A program made the translations under genes and the position numbers. Below are positions 19,762 through 28,529 of a stretch of DNA of 64,000 nt, piece after piece. The stretch's first letter is position 1, and every line of letters begins with the position of its first letter. The notes below the pieces were generated by a model, which worked only from the letters and a program-made list of their open reading frames with translations, ran no database searches and had not been told where the DNA came from. The DNA comes from Vicinamibacterales bacterium (GTDB taxonomy: Bacteria; Acidobacteriota; Vicinamibacteria; Vicinamibacterales; UBA8438), in the NCBI GenBank assembly GCA_958296065.1, contig CATQHX010000028.1, positions 24,887 through 88,886 of the forward strand, written 5' to 3'.

Positions 19762-19947
19762 ATGGCGCGGACCGGTACCCTGCAGAACGGCCTGGAGCGG
19801 TACGGGATGGGCCCGAACGTGCGCGACCTGCGCACGCGGAAGCGCATGGGGTTGGTCGAGCTGTGCGCACACGGGTCTCTCGGCGGCACTGCTCGCGAAG
19901 ATCGAGCGAGCCGGATGTACCCGACGCTGCCGACGCTGCTGCCATGA
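19762..19947 (+). pseudogene. XRE-family regulator N-terminal remnant
   Basis: MGPNVRDLRTRKRMGLVEL followed, after a one-base shift, by CAHTGLSAALLAKIERAG and then YPTLPTLL. This reads as the helix-turn-helix of an XRE regulator of the HTH-cupin kind. The cupin half is missing and the frame is broken, so it is a remnant. The remaining sequence between 19633 and 20217 shows no gene I can support. Confidence 0.55.
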
Positions 19948-20217
19948 CGGCCGGGTCGTCGGCATGGTCACTCGCCGCGATGTCCGGCACGGGGCCGGCC
20001 GGTAAACGGAAGCGTCTCGAAGGTCGTGCTCGGCGTGCAGCGCGGCGGGTCCTCCAGACTCGCCCCGACGGCGGACACGGACAGGCCGGAATCACCGGCC
20101 GTCGTCAGCGACGTACTCGGCCCAATGGTCCATCAGCAGCCGCGGCTGAGCGTCACAGCGAGCCCCGTCTTCCATCTGGCCCAGCACGTTCGGCGCGCTT
20201 CAAGGCCCGGAGCCGCG

Positions 20218-20694
20218 TCAGACGCCCGCATGCGTCTCGCTTCGAAGCCAGCGCGACAGTGCCTTGTCGGGGTCGGCAATCTCTTCCAGCGAGGCGTACC
20301 AGTACGCCTCCCAACCCTGTGCCGGCAGGCCGGTGAACAGCATCAGGTTCAGCGGGTACGCCTCGCTGTCGGCACAATGCCGATAGTCGTCGCGGAACAG
20401 GAAGGTCGGCTTGCCCCAGGCAATCGCCAGCCCCAGCTCCACCATCACGCCTTCGTCCGGCGGACAGCCGTTCACCACGGCGAACAAACCGTCGGCTGCG
20501 CGCACATCTTCAAGGTCGGCTTGGCCAATCCGGTAGGCCCAGTCGCTGCTCGTCTTGTCGACTCCATTGTTGCGGGCGAACGGTTCCCACACCTCCGCGC
20601 CCGCTAACCCCAGCGCCTTGACGAGCGCCGCAAGCGGGCCGTGGCGCAGTTGGGTCGAAAAACCGTAGGGATTCGCGAGGTAGAGCGTCTTCAT
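20218..20694 (-). CDS. Nucleoside 2-deoxyribosyltransferase-like protein
   Basis: A 158-aa cytoplasmic protein: YLANPYGFSTQ at the N-terminus, DWAYRIGQADLEDVRAADGL, and DEGVMVELGLAIAWGKPTFL with the Glu expected as the nucleophile of nucleoside deoxyribosyltransferases, then LFRDDYRHC. Known members exchange or hydrolyse the base of deoxynucleosides. The start at 20694 gives a family-like N-terminus. It sits downstream of the helicase unit on the same strand, with a small membrane-protein gene between. Related domains occur in nucleotide-based defence genes, but its role here is open. Confidence 0.82.
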   Translation of the reverse strand: MKTLYLANPYGFSTQLRHGPLAALVKALGLAGAEVWEPFARNNGVDKTSSDWAYRIGQADLEDVRAADGLFAVVNGCPPDEGVMVELGLAIAWGKPTFLFRDDYRHCADSEAYPLNLMLFTGLPAQGWEAYWYASLEEIADPDKALSRWLRSETHAGV

Positions 20695-21065
20695 CGGTTC
20701 GCAGTGTACCCGGCCGACACGCCGGATCCGCCGGTCGCGCACGTCGTGTATGCACTTCCCCTCCGGTGTTGCAGCGGGTTCGCGGAATGCGGGCGCTTGC
20801 GCGCGGCACCGGCTCGACCGTCGCACCTCGTCGCCCGCGTGGTGGACTTGACCGGCTTGGACCGGGCTCGTTCCGACTCGACCCTGCCGTTTCCCCGCTT
20901 GGCGCGAGGGCGGAGGTCGCCGGAGGCGAGGCGCGGCCACAGCAGCTCGGATCCATCCCCGTGCCCGGTAGTGCGCAGCGGCGCTCCCCGAAGAGACCGC
21001 TTCACGCGTCGACCTGGGCAGGCGCGATTTATCCCAGGGGGCGCGGGGCGCACCTGCTCCTCGGG

Positions 21066-21479
21066 TCAGCGGAAGCGGCGCAGGGCCGAGGAATGCACAC
21101 GGCAGCCCGTCGGCCCGGATGATTCTCCGCGCGATATCGCCAGCATCGCTCCGGCCAGCGAGGGATAGACAACGGCAATAGTCCCATCGTGGCGACGGCC
21201 ATTCGGCGAGGGATCTACCGGGGGATGCGCGATCGCCGTCGGACGGTCCGGCGTGGGCCACTGTCGGGGTCGATTGCTCGACTCGATGCCCGTCACGGCG
21301 TCGTCGTTCCGCGCCAACTCACCGCACGCGATCGCTTCCATGCTCTCGCGCAAGGCCTGCAGGTCCGCTCGCACGACGCCGGCCAGCTCGATCATGACGT
21401 GGCTCACGAGCACGGCGGACCCGAAGATGGCGACCACGATCACACAAATGCCAACGGTCAACTTCACGTCGTTACTCAC
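21066..21479 (-). CDS. Small single-span membrane protein
   Basis: A 137-aa frame from GTG. Residues 6-32 form one strong transmembrane helix (VKLTVGICVIVVAIFGSAVL), followed by an amphipathic helix (VVRADLQALRESMEAIA) and a low-complexity tail of doubtful structure. The N-terminal half looks real; the tail may be an accidental extension. It lies between the helicase gene and the deoxyribosyltransferase-like gene, same strand. No function assigned. The segment 20695-21065 between this gene and the deoxyribosyltransferase shows no supported gene. Confidence 0.5.
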   Translation of the reverse strand: MSNDVKLTVGICVIVVAIFGSAVLVSHVMIELAGVVRADLQALRESMEAIACGELARNDDAVTGIESSNRPRQWPTPDRPTAIAHPPVDPSPNGRRHDGTIAVVYPSLAGAMLAISRGESSGPTGCRVHSSALRRFR

Positions 21480-21662
21480 GTCGGCGAACCTCCTGCAGCA
21501 CCGCCGGAAGTCCAGCTCGGCCCGAGCGGCCGCCAGCGAACCATCCCACCGGGCATGACCCGGTAGTTCGGGCCAACATCGTCGTACTCTGCCGCCGCGT
21601 CCCCGGCAACGTCAAGGCGTAGGCCGCCGCGATCCGGTCGTTGCCGGCGCCGGTCCGGGCAT

Positions 21663-24599
21663 CTACGCTCCGGCTCTATCGTCGTCGCGCATCTTCTCCA
21701 GCGCTTCGGCCAGCCGGCGGCGTTCCTGCTCGTACAGCCGCGCACCGAGTCCGGCTGGCCTCGCTGCCGCGAGTCTTTCGACCTCGAGCAGCCACTCGAG
21801 GTCCGCGTTGTCACCGTCCAGCGCTGCCGCATCCTCCCACTTGGCCTGCTTGCGCAGGATTCGCCTGACGTCGGCCGCCGTACCGGCCTTTTCGTACGCT
21901 TCCCGCGCTTCGGCGGTATGTCCTCTCTCTTCTTCGAGCCGCGCGACCAGCAGCGGCTCCCACCCGCTGGCGTGCAGCAGGTCCTCGACCTGGCCGAGCA
22001 GGATGTTCCGGTTGGTCTCGTTCGTGTCGGCCTCTGCCGCATCGAGCAGCGTGCTGATCGCTGTTTCGCACAGCTCATGCGCCTTGTCGGCGGCGTCTCC
22101 GTGGTAGCCGGTCAGCTTCAGCCAGCCCTCGACGTCGTCGGGGAAGTAGTTGCGGGCACTCGACGGGTCGCTTGCCCCGTCGAGCAGGCCGCTTCGCAGC
22201 GTCTGCTGCATCCGCGCCAGGGCCAGATCCGGCCAGTAGCGGCGTCGCGGCACGGCGTCCTTCAATGCCTGCAGCGCTTCGAGCAGCTTGAACCTCGGCC
22301 GGTCGTCGGGCGATTCCGTCAGCAGGAACTCGACCACGCCGTGCTCTATCGACCGGATGATCTTCTGGCCGGCCCAGTCGTGGGCGTCGCTCCCCTCGTC
22401 CGGGATTTCCTCCTCGGTTTCAGCGTCCATATCCACGGCGACCTGTAGCGAACCCCTCAGATGCACGTTGTCTTTCCTGTCCTCGCCGGCGGCGAGAAGC
22501 AGGGCCAGAGTGCGCAGCAGCGTCGCGCGCGCGTCGCGGCGCACTTCACGGTCGGACACGCCGTTCGGCACGTCCGGCGCTCCCATTTCGGCGACCGTCT
22601 GGCCGGCGATCTCCCAGGCCCGGTCCGGGTCTTCCTCGACGATGGCCTCCGCCCGGCGGATGCGTTCGCTCGTGCGCTCTTCGGGCGTCGCCGTCTCGTC
22701 TCCGAACCGGGCGATGATGTCGTCCTGGTTGTAGCGGCCGGCTCCGCCGACCAGCGCCAGCGTGCTCAGGTCCTGGCGCGCGTCCGGTTCGACGTTGACA
22801 GCCGCCAGCGTCTCGGTAGCCCGGCTCAGCGCCACCCGCAGCTGGTCGATGGCCGTTCGCCGGCTCTCCTGCCGCAGCGGCGTCCTGTCGTCGATCACGT
22901 TCCCGTCAAAGGCCTCGATAGCGGCTCCCACATCCAGCACGCACACCCGCTGGTACTCCAGGCCCTTGGCCTCGCCCGGCGTCAGCACCAGCTTGCGGCG
23001 CCTCTCGTCCAGCCATGCGGGCGGTTCGTCCGCGGCCGTGATCACCGCGGTTCCCTCGAGGGCGGCGAGCTGCTCGACGAGCCCGTTGGCCTGTTCCGTC
23101 CGCTCGACGCGCACGTACAGCGCGTGGCCGGTGACGTGCTCGGATTCAACCACCGGCTGCTGCTTCTCCGGCCGGCGGTTCTTGTCGACCAGGCTGTAGA
23201 AGATGTTCGACCGGTTGACGACGGCCGCGATCCGCGACGGGCAGCGCACGTGCTCGTGCAGATCGAACGTTGCCGGCTTGCGCCAGCGGCTGCTCAGCAG
23301 CTCGGTGTAGCGTCCCCACTCGAAGCCGCTGGCCTCGACCCGCTGTCCGGCGTCCCCGGCCATCAGCAGCCACGGGCTCTTGCCCGTGCGCCGGCGGCAT
23401 GCCCGGAGCAGCTCGAGCAGCATCCAGAACTCGGTCAGGGTCAGGTCCTGCGCCTCGTCGACGACGAGGCGGTCGAACTCCATCCCCTCCGGCAGGCCCT
23501 TGCTGGAGAGCAGGCGCGCGGCGGCCGCGGCGGCCGCCAGCTCGGGGAATATCTCCACGCGGGTGCTCTCGGGCACCCTCTCCCACAACCGCAGGAGCGT
23601 CTTCGCCGTGGCGGCGCCGATCCCCTGCTCGTTGCCCCGCTGCCGGCGGTACGCATCCGGGCGCAGCGCCGCCAGCTTCCCGCCGTCGTTGCTGTCGGCC
23701 TCGCCGTCGACGCCTCGACCGAGCAGCCGCCCGCGCACTTCGGCGTACACGGCGGCCTCGTGGCCTTTCCATGGGTGGCGTTCGTGGCCGATGGCCTGCT
23801 CGATCGCAAGGCCGAGCTTCCTCCGGCTTTCGGCCGGCGGTATCCGGCGCACGTCCGCGCCGGTGATTTCGCCGGTCAGCGTCCGGAAGTCCGTCGCGCG
23901 GACCCGGCTCGTCGACGGCGCGAAGGCCGCCAGCCGTTCCTCGGCGCTGCGTTGCAGCCGCGCCGACCAGGTAACGTAGAGGACGTTCTCGCCCGAGCGC
24001 GCTTCGATGGCCCGCCACAGCGCCGTCGTCTTGCCGCTTCCCGGGCGTCCGCGCAGCACCCGCACCGGGCTCCGGTCGGTCTCGAACGACGCTTGCTGCC
24101 TGTTCTGCGGCCGTCCTGCGATGTCCTCTCCCATGTCCGTCACCTGCCGGATCGGCAGGTAGTCGGCCCGCCTGCCGCCACCCAGCGCCGCATGGTCGTC
24201 GTGGTGCCGCACCGCGCGCACGACTATCGTTCCCGGCTCGGCGCCGCAGCTGTCGGCCGGCCCGCGGCTCCCGGCTATCCCCCACCACAGGTAGAACTGG
24301 CTGCCGCGTGCGCCGCCCAGCGGCGAGCGCCGCCAGCCGCGGTTCGGCCGCGCGCACCCCTTGACGATCGCGGTGCGTCCGTGGGCGGCCAGCTGCTCGA
24401 GGATCAGCCCGAGCCGCCGGTACAGGTGCGACCACTCCCGCAGCGTGTCCGACACGCTCGGGTGCAGCCAGATCGGCTTCGCCAGCGGGCGAGGCGCGTC
24501 GGGCGTCTCCGGCGCGATGTCCGCCCTGAAGCCATTGGCCTCGTCGGCGGCTCCCGACCGGGGCCGGCTGGCGCCGCGGTTCCGGCGTCTGTTGGTCAT
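21663..24599 (-). CDS. UvrD/Rep-type helicase with novel N-terminal domain
   Basis: A 978-aa protein. Residues about 1-45 are a basic, disordered tail. Residues 45-140 form a conserved domain with NRGWRRSPLGG, FYLWW and IVVRAVRHHDDHA, possibly RelE/ParE-like (inference only). A superfamily 1 helicase core follows: Walker A LRGRPGSGKTTALW near 185, DEAQD near 380, then LTPGEAKGLEYQRVCVLDVG and QLRVALSRATETLAAV. The last 330 residues are helical and acidic. Its ATG overlaps the TAA of the upstream 207-aa gene (TAATG), so the pair is coupled. A frameshifted homologue lies at 51044-53826. It probably unwinds DNA or RNA; a defence role is suspected but not shown. Confidence 0.85.
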   Translation of the reverse strand: MTNRRRNRGASRPRSGAADEANGFRADIAPETPDAPRPLAKPIWLHPSVSDTLREWSHLYRRLGLILEQLAAHGRTAIVKGCARPNRGWRRSPLGGARGSQFYLWWGIAGSRGPADSCGAEPGTIVVRAVRHHDDHAALGGGRRADYLPIRQVTDMGEDIAGRPQNRQQASFETDRSPVRVLRGRPGSGKTTALWRAIEARSGENVLYVTWSARLQRSAEERLAAFAPSTSRVRATDFRTLTGEITGADVRRIPPAESRRKLGLAIEQAIGHERHPWKGHEAAVYAEVRGRLLGRGVDGEADSNDGGKLAALRPDAYRRQRGNEQGIGAATAKTLLRLWERVPESTRVEIFPELAAAAAAARLLSSKGLPEGMEFDRLVVDEAQDLTLTEFWMLLELLRACRRRTGKSPWLLMAGDAGQRVEASGFEWGRYTELLSSRWRKPATFDLHEHVRCPSRIAAVVNRSNIFYSLVDKNRRPEKQQPVVESEHVTGHALYVRVERTEQANGLVEQLAALEGTAVITAADEPPAWLDERRRKLVLTPGEAKGLEYQRVCVLDVGAAIEAFDGNVIDDRTPLRQESRRTAIDQLRVALSRATETLAAVNVEPDARQDLSTLALVGGAGRYNQDDIIARFGDETATPEERTSERIRRAEAIVEEDPDRAWEIAGQTVAEMGAPDVPNGVSDREVRRDARATLLRTLALLLAAGEDRKDNVHLRGSLQVAVDMDAETEEEIPDEGSDAHDWAGQKIIRSIEHGVVEFLLTESPDDRPRFKLLEALQALKDAVPRRRYWPDLALARMQQTLRSGLLDGASDPSSARNYFPDDVEGWLKLTGYHGDAADKAHELCETAISTLLDAAEADTNETNRNILLGQVEDLLHASGWEPLLVARLEEERGHTAEAREAYEKAGTAADVRRILRKQAKWEDAAALDGDNADLEWLLEVERLAAARPAGLGARLYEQERRRLAEALEKMRDDDRAGA

Positions 24600-25222
24600 T
24601 ACAGCTCGTCCTCGTCGAGCATCACCCTGTTGGCCAGCACCCACGCCAGCGTCTCGCGCGCCGGGCGGTTGAGCGAGATGCGCTCGTCCTCGCGCGCCCT
24701 CTCGAGCCGCTCGTACGTCTTGTGCCGCCGTCGCCGGGCGTACAGCCCGAGGAAGTGCGCCAGGGCCTTGCTCTCGCAGACTTCCCTGACCGTGTAGTAG
24801 CGGTACGTCGGCGGCTCGCCGCTCCGGCTGTCGACCAGAACGTCGATCTGCTCCACCCGCCCCGGCAGCCACGAGATGCCCCGTCCGCGTCCGCCCAGCC
24901 CCGCACTGAACGCCAGCATCTCGTCGAGCCACTTGTCGAAGAGCATTCCGGCCTCGCCCTTGCCGAACTGCTCACCGTGCTCGTCGGTCACCCAGCGCCG
25001 CATGTAGCGGCGTCCGGCCGCGCACAGGAACGCCGGGCCCCGCTGGCCGCCGAGGCTCTTGCCGTCGCTGTCGAGTCCCGCCGGCATCGTGCCCTCGTGC
25101 AGCCACGCGTCGGCCGCCCTCAGGTCGACCGCGCGCGCGAGCGTCGGGTGCAGCTCGGGCGGCACTCTCTTCACCACGTCCGCATACAGCGGGTGCTCGC
25201 TCCATCGGATGTCGTTCATCAT
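24599..25222 (-). CDS. Hypothetical partner of the UvrD-type helicase
   Basis: A 207-aa protein starting at tandem ATG codons (25222 or 25219). It is soluble, with no signal peptide, and rich in Arg/Glu at the C-terminus. Recognisable stretches such as LHPTLARAVDLRAADAWLHE, FDKWLDEMLAFSAGLGGRGR and RYYTVREVCESKALAHFLGL match no family I know. The C-terminal half (YARRRRHKTYERLERARED) is a basic helix that could bind nucleic acid. Its stop overlaps the helicase start by TAATG, so it is almost certainly part of the same functional unit. The second, decayed helicase copy has no such partner. Confidence 0.75.
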   Translation of the reverse strand: MMNDIRWSEHPLYADVVKRVPPELHPTLARAVDLRAADAWLHEGTMPAGLDSDGKSLGGQRGPAFLCAAGRRYMRRWVTDEHGEQFGKGEAGMLFDKWLDEMLAFSAGLGGRGRGISWLPGRVEQIDVLVDSRSGEPPTYRYYTVREVCESKALAHFLGLYARRRRHKTYERLERAREDERISLNRPARETLAWVLANRVMLDEDEL

Positions 25223-25402
25223 CGCTTCGGTGCCGCGGTCGGCCTGCAGTGGCGCGCGGCCTTCGCATCGGCGCGGCCAGCGGCTGGTTCGGACAGCAGG
25301 TCCACAGGTTCCGCTACGGCCGTACAGTAGATGATTTTCGGGGGCGTCGGGCGCGCTGTCGCCCGCCCGGCACGGCCTTGACCCGGCCTGGCATCGCGAC
25401 AC

Positions 25403-25725
25403 CGACGTGCATCTGCGCGTCCGCTTGAGCGAGGCGTCCAAGGAGGGGACCTTGGCGGGCGTGACGATCTGGCCGCACCGGTGTCGGTGTTGACGGGGCC
25501 GTCTGGTACACGGCTTGGCGATGAGTGCGAAATTACCCTCGACGGCCAAGTGCTCGCGGTCAACGGCATTGCCGAGAAGGTGCTCGCCGCGCACTGCGGC
25601 GGCCTGGGCCGCGTCCTCCTGCCCCTGGGGAACCGCAGGCAGGTCGACGAGGATCTCGACGACGGCCTCCGGCGCGCGGTCGTCGTCGACTACGTCACGC
25701 GGACCGAGGAGGGCCGATCTGGCCG
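25403..25725 (+). pseudogene. Lon protease C-terminal domain remnant
   Basis: DVHLRVRLSEASKEGTLAGVTI followed, one frame over, by TRLGDECEITLDGQVLAVNG and IAEKVLAAHCGGLGRVLLPL match the proteolytic domain of Lon (usual forms: DVHLHVP.GA..KDGPSAGV and [23 protein letters not shown]). The catalytic Ser in the GPSAG box is replaced (GTLAG), the Lys of EKVLAAH is kept, and the ATPase domain is absent. It is a dead fragment with at least one frameshift. Confidence 0.75.
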
Positions 25726-25883
25726 CGATCTGCGGTCCGCTGGCCGCCGGCCTTGCGACATGTCCCGAGGCCGTTTCCGCGGCGCGATCGGAGGCGGCGG
25801 ACCGCGCGTAACTCTTCACACCGCCTCTGGCGTGATTACGATCAAGTGAAGCCGCACCGTAGCTGCTTCTGAGTGAGGCCAAC

Positions 25884-26093
25884 ATGAGGACCGCGCTGGT
25901 CGTTGTCATCCTGCTGGTGGTCGCTGTCTTGGCGGCCGTCTCGTTTCCGGGGACTCCGGTGGCAGTCACCGTCGGCTGGGCGATCGACGTCGTGTTGGCT
26001 CTCGTCACGCAGACCTGGGGGCTGGCCGTGCTCGGGGTGGCCGCGGCCATCGCTGCGGTTTGGTGGACCCTGCGACAACACCCCTACCCGTAA
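25884..26093 (+). CDS. Small two-helix membrane protein
   Basis: A 69-aa protein made of two hydrophobic helices (LVVVILLVVAVLAAVSF and TWGLAVLGVAAAIAAVWWTL) with a short polar end. An SD-like GAGTGAGG lies before the ATG. No family assigned. It resembles the many short LapA-like or holin-like inner-membrane proteins, but nothing around it helps. Confidence 0.5.
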   Translation: MRTALVVVILLVVAVLAAVSFPGTPVAVTVGWAIDVVLALVTQTWGLAVLGVAAAIAAVWWTLRQHPYP

Positions 26094-27324
26094 CGCCTCG
26101 AGCCGTGCTCGCTACGACCCCGAGGCGTACGAGGATGTGAGTTGTATCGTCGGTCGTCTGCGATGTTGGCGGCCTCAACGATCCGCCGGATGCCTGGACT
26201 TTCACCGACCACAAGATGTTGCGGGGCCGACGGGCATCGTCAGACCGCCAGCGTGCGCGTGTGCTCGCCGCCCACTGGCGTCCGCCTGCTTGCGCGTCGT
26301 GCCGAGCTCGTGGGCGAAGCGACACAACCGGCGAGTCGGCCGCGTGCCGGTCGGGCCGACACCCCGAATCGTCAACCGGCAGAGCCGCTGCACCGCCCCG
26401 CACGCCGGGTTCGCATCGAGGCAGAGCGAGTTCCTCTATTCTCGTAAGGTGTCCATAACAATCAGCTTGACGTCACCCGGACCACCACCGTTCCCCCGTC
26501 GATTACCACTTTCGCCGCCGGATTCCAGCGAACCATCCGACCCGCCCGCGGACCGTCGCATCACAGTCAAACGGGATCCGAGACCATTCGCTCCCTCCGC
26601 GGCCCCAGCGCATGCCGGTTCGCTTGGTGCGGGTCGACCGTTCGGCACCAGCAACTCGCGGAGAGCATCGTCGGCCAGATGTCTCCGGACCAACCAGTAC
26701 GCGGCGGCCAGCGCGGTGTCAAGGGCCTCGTGCGCATCGACGAGCCACCGTGTGGCTGGCGTCGTAGGGTTCATCAGCGTCCGGTTCTTGAGCGCTTCGC
26801 CGTGTCCTCGTCGCGGGGGCCCGCCGCCTTGGATCGCCGGGAGCAAGCGCCTCGACCCAGTCGACCCGTCGGCCGGGTTCAGCCCCCCATGGATCTCGCA
26901 GCTCGACGAGCCGTCGGGGGCGCGCACTGGACCGCCGCCGTTCGCGACCGCCACCACGTACTCGCCGCTGCTGGCCTGTAGACGAACGCGCCCGCCGTCG
27001 CTCAAGCACGGCGCCCGCCGGTAGTTTGCAACGTACCGCCGCATCCGGTTTGGGTGGCGCGCCGCGAACGCCGGCCCATCCGTTCGCTCCGACGTCCGAT
27101 CGCCGCGAACTCGGATTCTTACCCCGCCGACCCTGTGATTTGGGTTCGAGAATCGATACGGCCACAGCCTCCGCGACAGCCCTTGCGTTCCAGAGCATTC
27201 GGTCCCGTACGCCATGACCGTGGCCACGCACAGCGTGCCCGGATCGTTGTCAATCGGTCCGGCGAACCCAACCCCCGACGGCGCGCCGAACCCACGCTGC
27301 GTTCTCGGTGATTACTGAGCCTCA
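26094..27324. other. Gene-poor stretch with possible remnants
   Basis: No intact gene is convincing here. On the minus strand one frame (about 26600-27060) contains GGRVRLQASSGEYVVAVANG, which looks like one repeat of a fascin-like beta-trefoil, and further on ATRWLVDAHEALDTALAAAY and DDALRELLVPNGRP. The latter is reminiscent of the C-terminal end of type ISP/Eco57I-like restriction methylases. Both are short and weak, and may be scraps of lost genes. Confidence 0.3.
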
Positions 27325-28080
27325 TTACCCTGCGTGCAATGTACCAACCGCAGCCATGTCTGACACACGGTGACCACCGACAAAGCTCAGCAGCATCCCG
27401 TCGCCATCGAACCCGTCGTAGGCGACGTGGACGTAGGCGTCGGCGACGGGCGTTCCCGGAAGAGTCGACCACGATGCCGGACACGGTGCCGTCGAGCAGC
27501 AGGCCGATATCGGCGGTCTTCTGACCTCCGGCAGTGAGCGTCACGGTCTTGAAAGCCGGCGCGAAGCCTTCGGCGTGAGCAACCCGTCGAACTTGTACTG
27601 ACCGTTCGTCACTGAGGCTGCCGCCGACCGCGGGTTGACCTCGTGATCGACCACGACCATGCCGTTGCCCGCGTTCCGACGGGTAGCCATGTACAGCCGA
27701 CCGCTCAGGGTCGCCGGCCTGGGCAGTTCGATCCGCAGTTCCGTTGAAGTCGTGCTGTTCGGGCTGTCGATGTAGCCGACGCTGAGCGTCGTCAGTCCAG
27801 ACTTCGATGCCGTGACGATTCCGCCCGTGCCTGACGGCAACTCGAAACGCCCGTTGTTGGCGTCGGTCGTCGTGGTCTGCACTTCCGTCAAGTTGTCGCC
27901 CATGTACTCGACGCGGGCGTTCGCGACCGGGTGCCCGGTTGTATTCAGGCCCGTCGGCGTCTGCACGACGATGCCCTTGATCTGCCGTTCCTGTCCTCGA
28001 CCACGTCGCCGAAGATAAACACCAGCGCCGCCGCGAGCGCGACGAGCGTCAGGATCTTGCTGATTGACATCGGTGTCGTC
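27325..28080 (-). pseudogene. Secreted carboxypeptidase-regulatory-like repeat protein, three frameshifts
   Basis: It starts MSISKILTLVALAAALVFIF behind a clear SD (GGAGAGG). The signal peptide then shifts frame at about 28000 into QIKGIVVQTPTGLNTTGHPV, NARVEYMGDNL and GRFELPSGTGGIVTASKSGL, a carboxypeptidase-regulatory-like Ig fold. A second shift at about 27560 leads to AHAEGFAPAFKTVTLTAGGQ and DGTVSGIVVDSSGN. A third at about 27450 leads to PVADAYVHVAYDGFDGDGML, ending at TAA 27325. Reassembled it would be about 250 aa with two such domains. Either a pseudogene or a locally error-rich stretch. Confidence 0.7.
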
Positions 28081-28386
28081 CTCTCCCGAGTTCGTCGCCC
28101 CGTGCTGGAACACTGAACCGTAGATCGCGCCGAACGCGGCCCCGACGCCCGCGACCCACAAGCAGTTGAAGAAGTGCGCATCGTCGTTGTTTTTCCTGCT
28201 CAGGTAGTTACCGATCGGGCAGCCGATCACGCCGCCAACCAAGGCGCCGCGCCAGATACGGCCCCTCGGCGCGCCAGGTCGTTCGGGCGACGGCTCCTGT
28301 TCGTCGCCGGGTGCGACGGCGGGCACAACGGCCGGCGCCGCGAGACGGTAGACATCGACCGTGCCGGAGATCGGCGCCCCGTGCAA
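28081..28386 (-). CDS. Hypothetical protein with glycine-zipper segments, 3' end unclear
   Basis: The frame opens with TTG at 28386. It contains IWRGALVGGVIGCPIGNYLS and LWVAGVGAAFGAIYGSVFQH, two glycine-zipper-like helices typical of small membrane-inserting proteins. The same frame runs on past 28080 into the next gene, whose own start is well marked. The stop of this one has therefore probably been lost or moved by an indel; I end it at that start. No ATG is available upstream before a stop codon. Confidence 0.4.
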
Positions 28387-28529
28387 CGTGAGCGGCGCCG
28401 GAACGGCAGGAGCGTCGACGGCGACACCGACCTGGAGGACAGCCAGCCTCGTCGGCCCTCACACGTCCACTTGCTGCTGCAACTCTGTGCACCTGCCGCT
28501 TTCCGAGGCCCAGTACCGGAAAAGCACGC

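Noticed and set aside
20700..21060. N-terminal extension of the deoxyribosyltransferase-like protein to 21261
   Set aside because: The added residues are low-complexity Arg/Ala/Pro; the internal ATG at 20694 gives a family-like start.
22461..24797. 778-codon open frame on the plus strand
   Set aside because: Antisense shadow of the UvrD-type helicase, whose motifs are on the minus strand.
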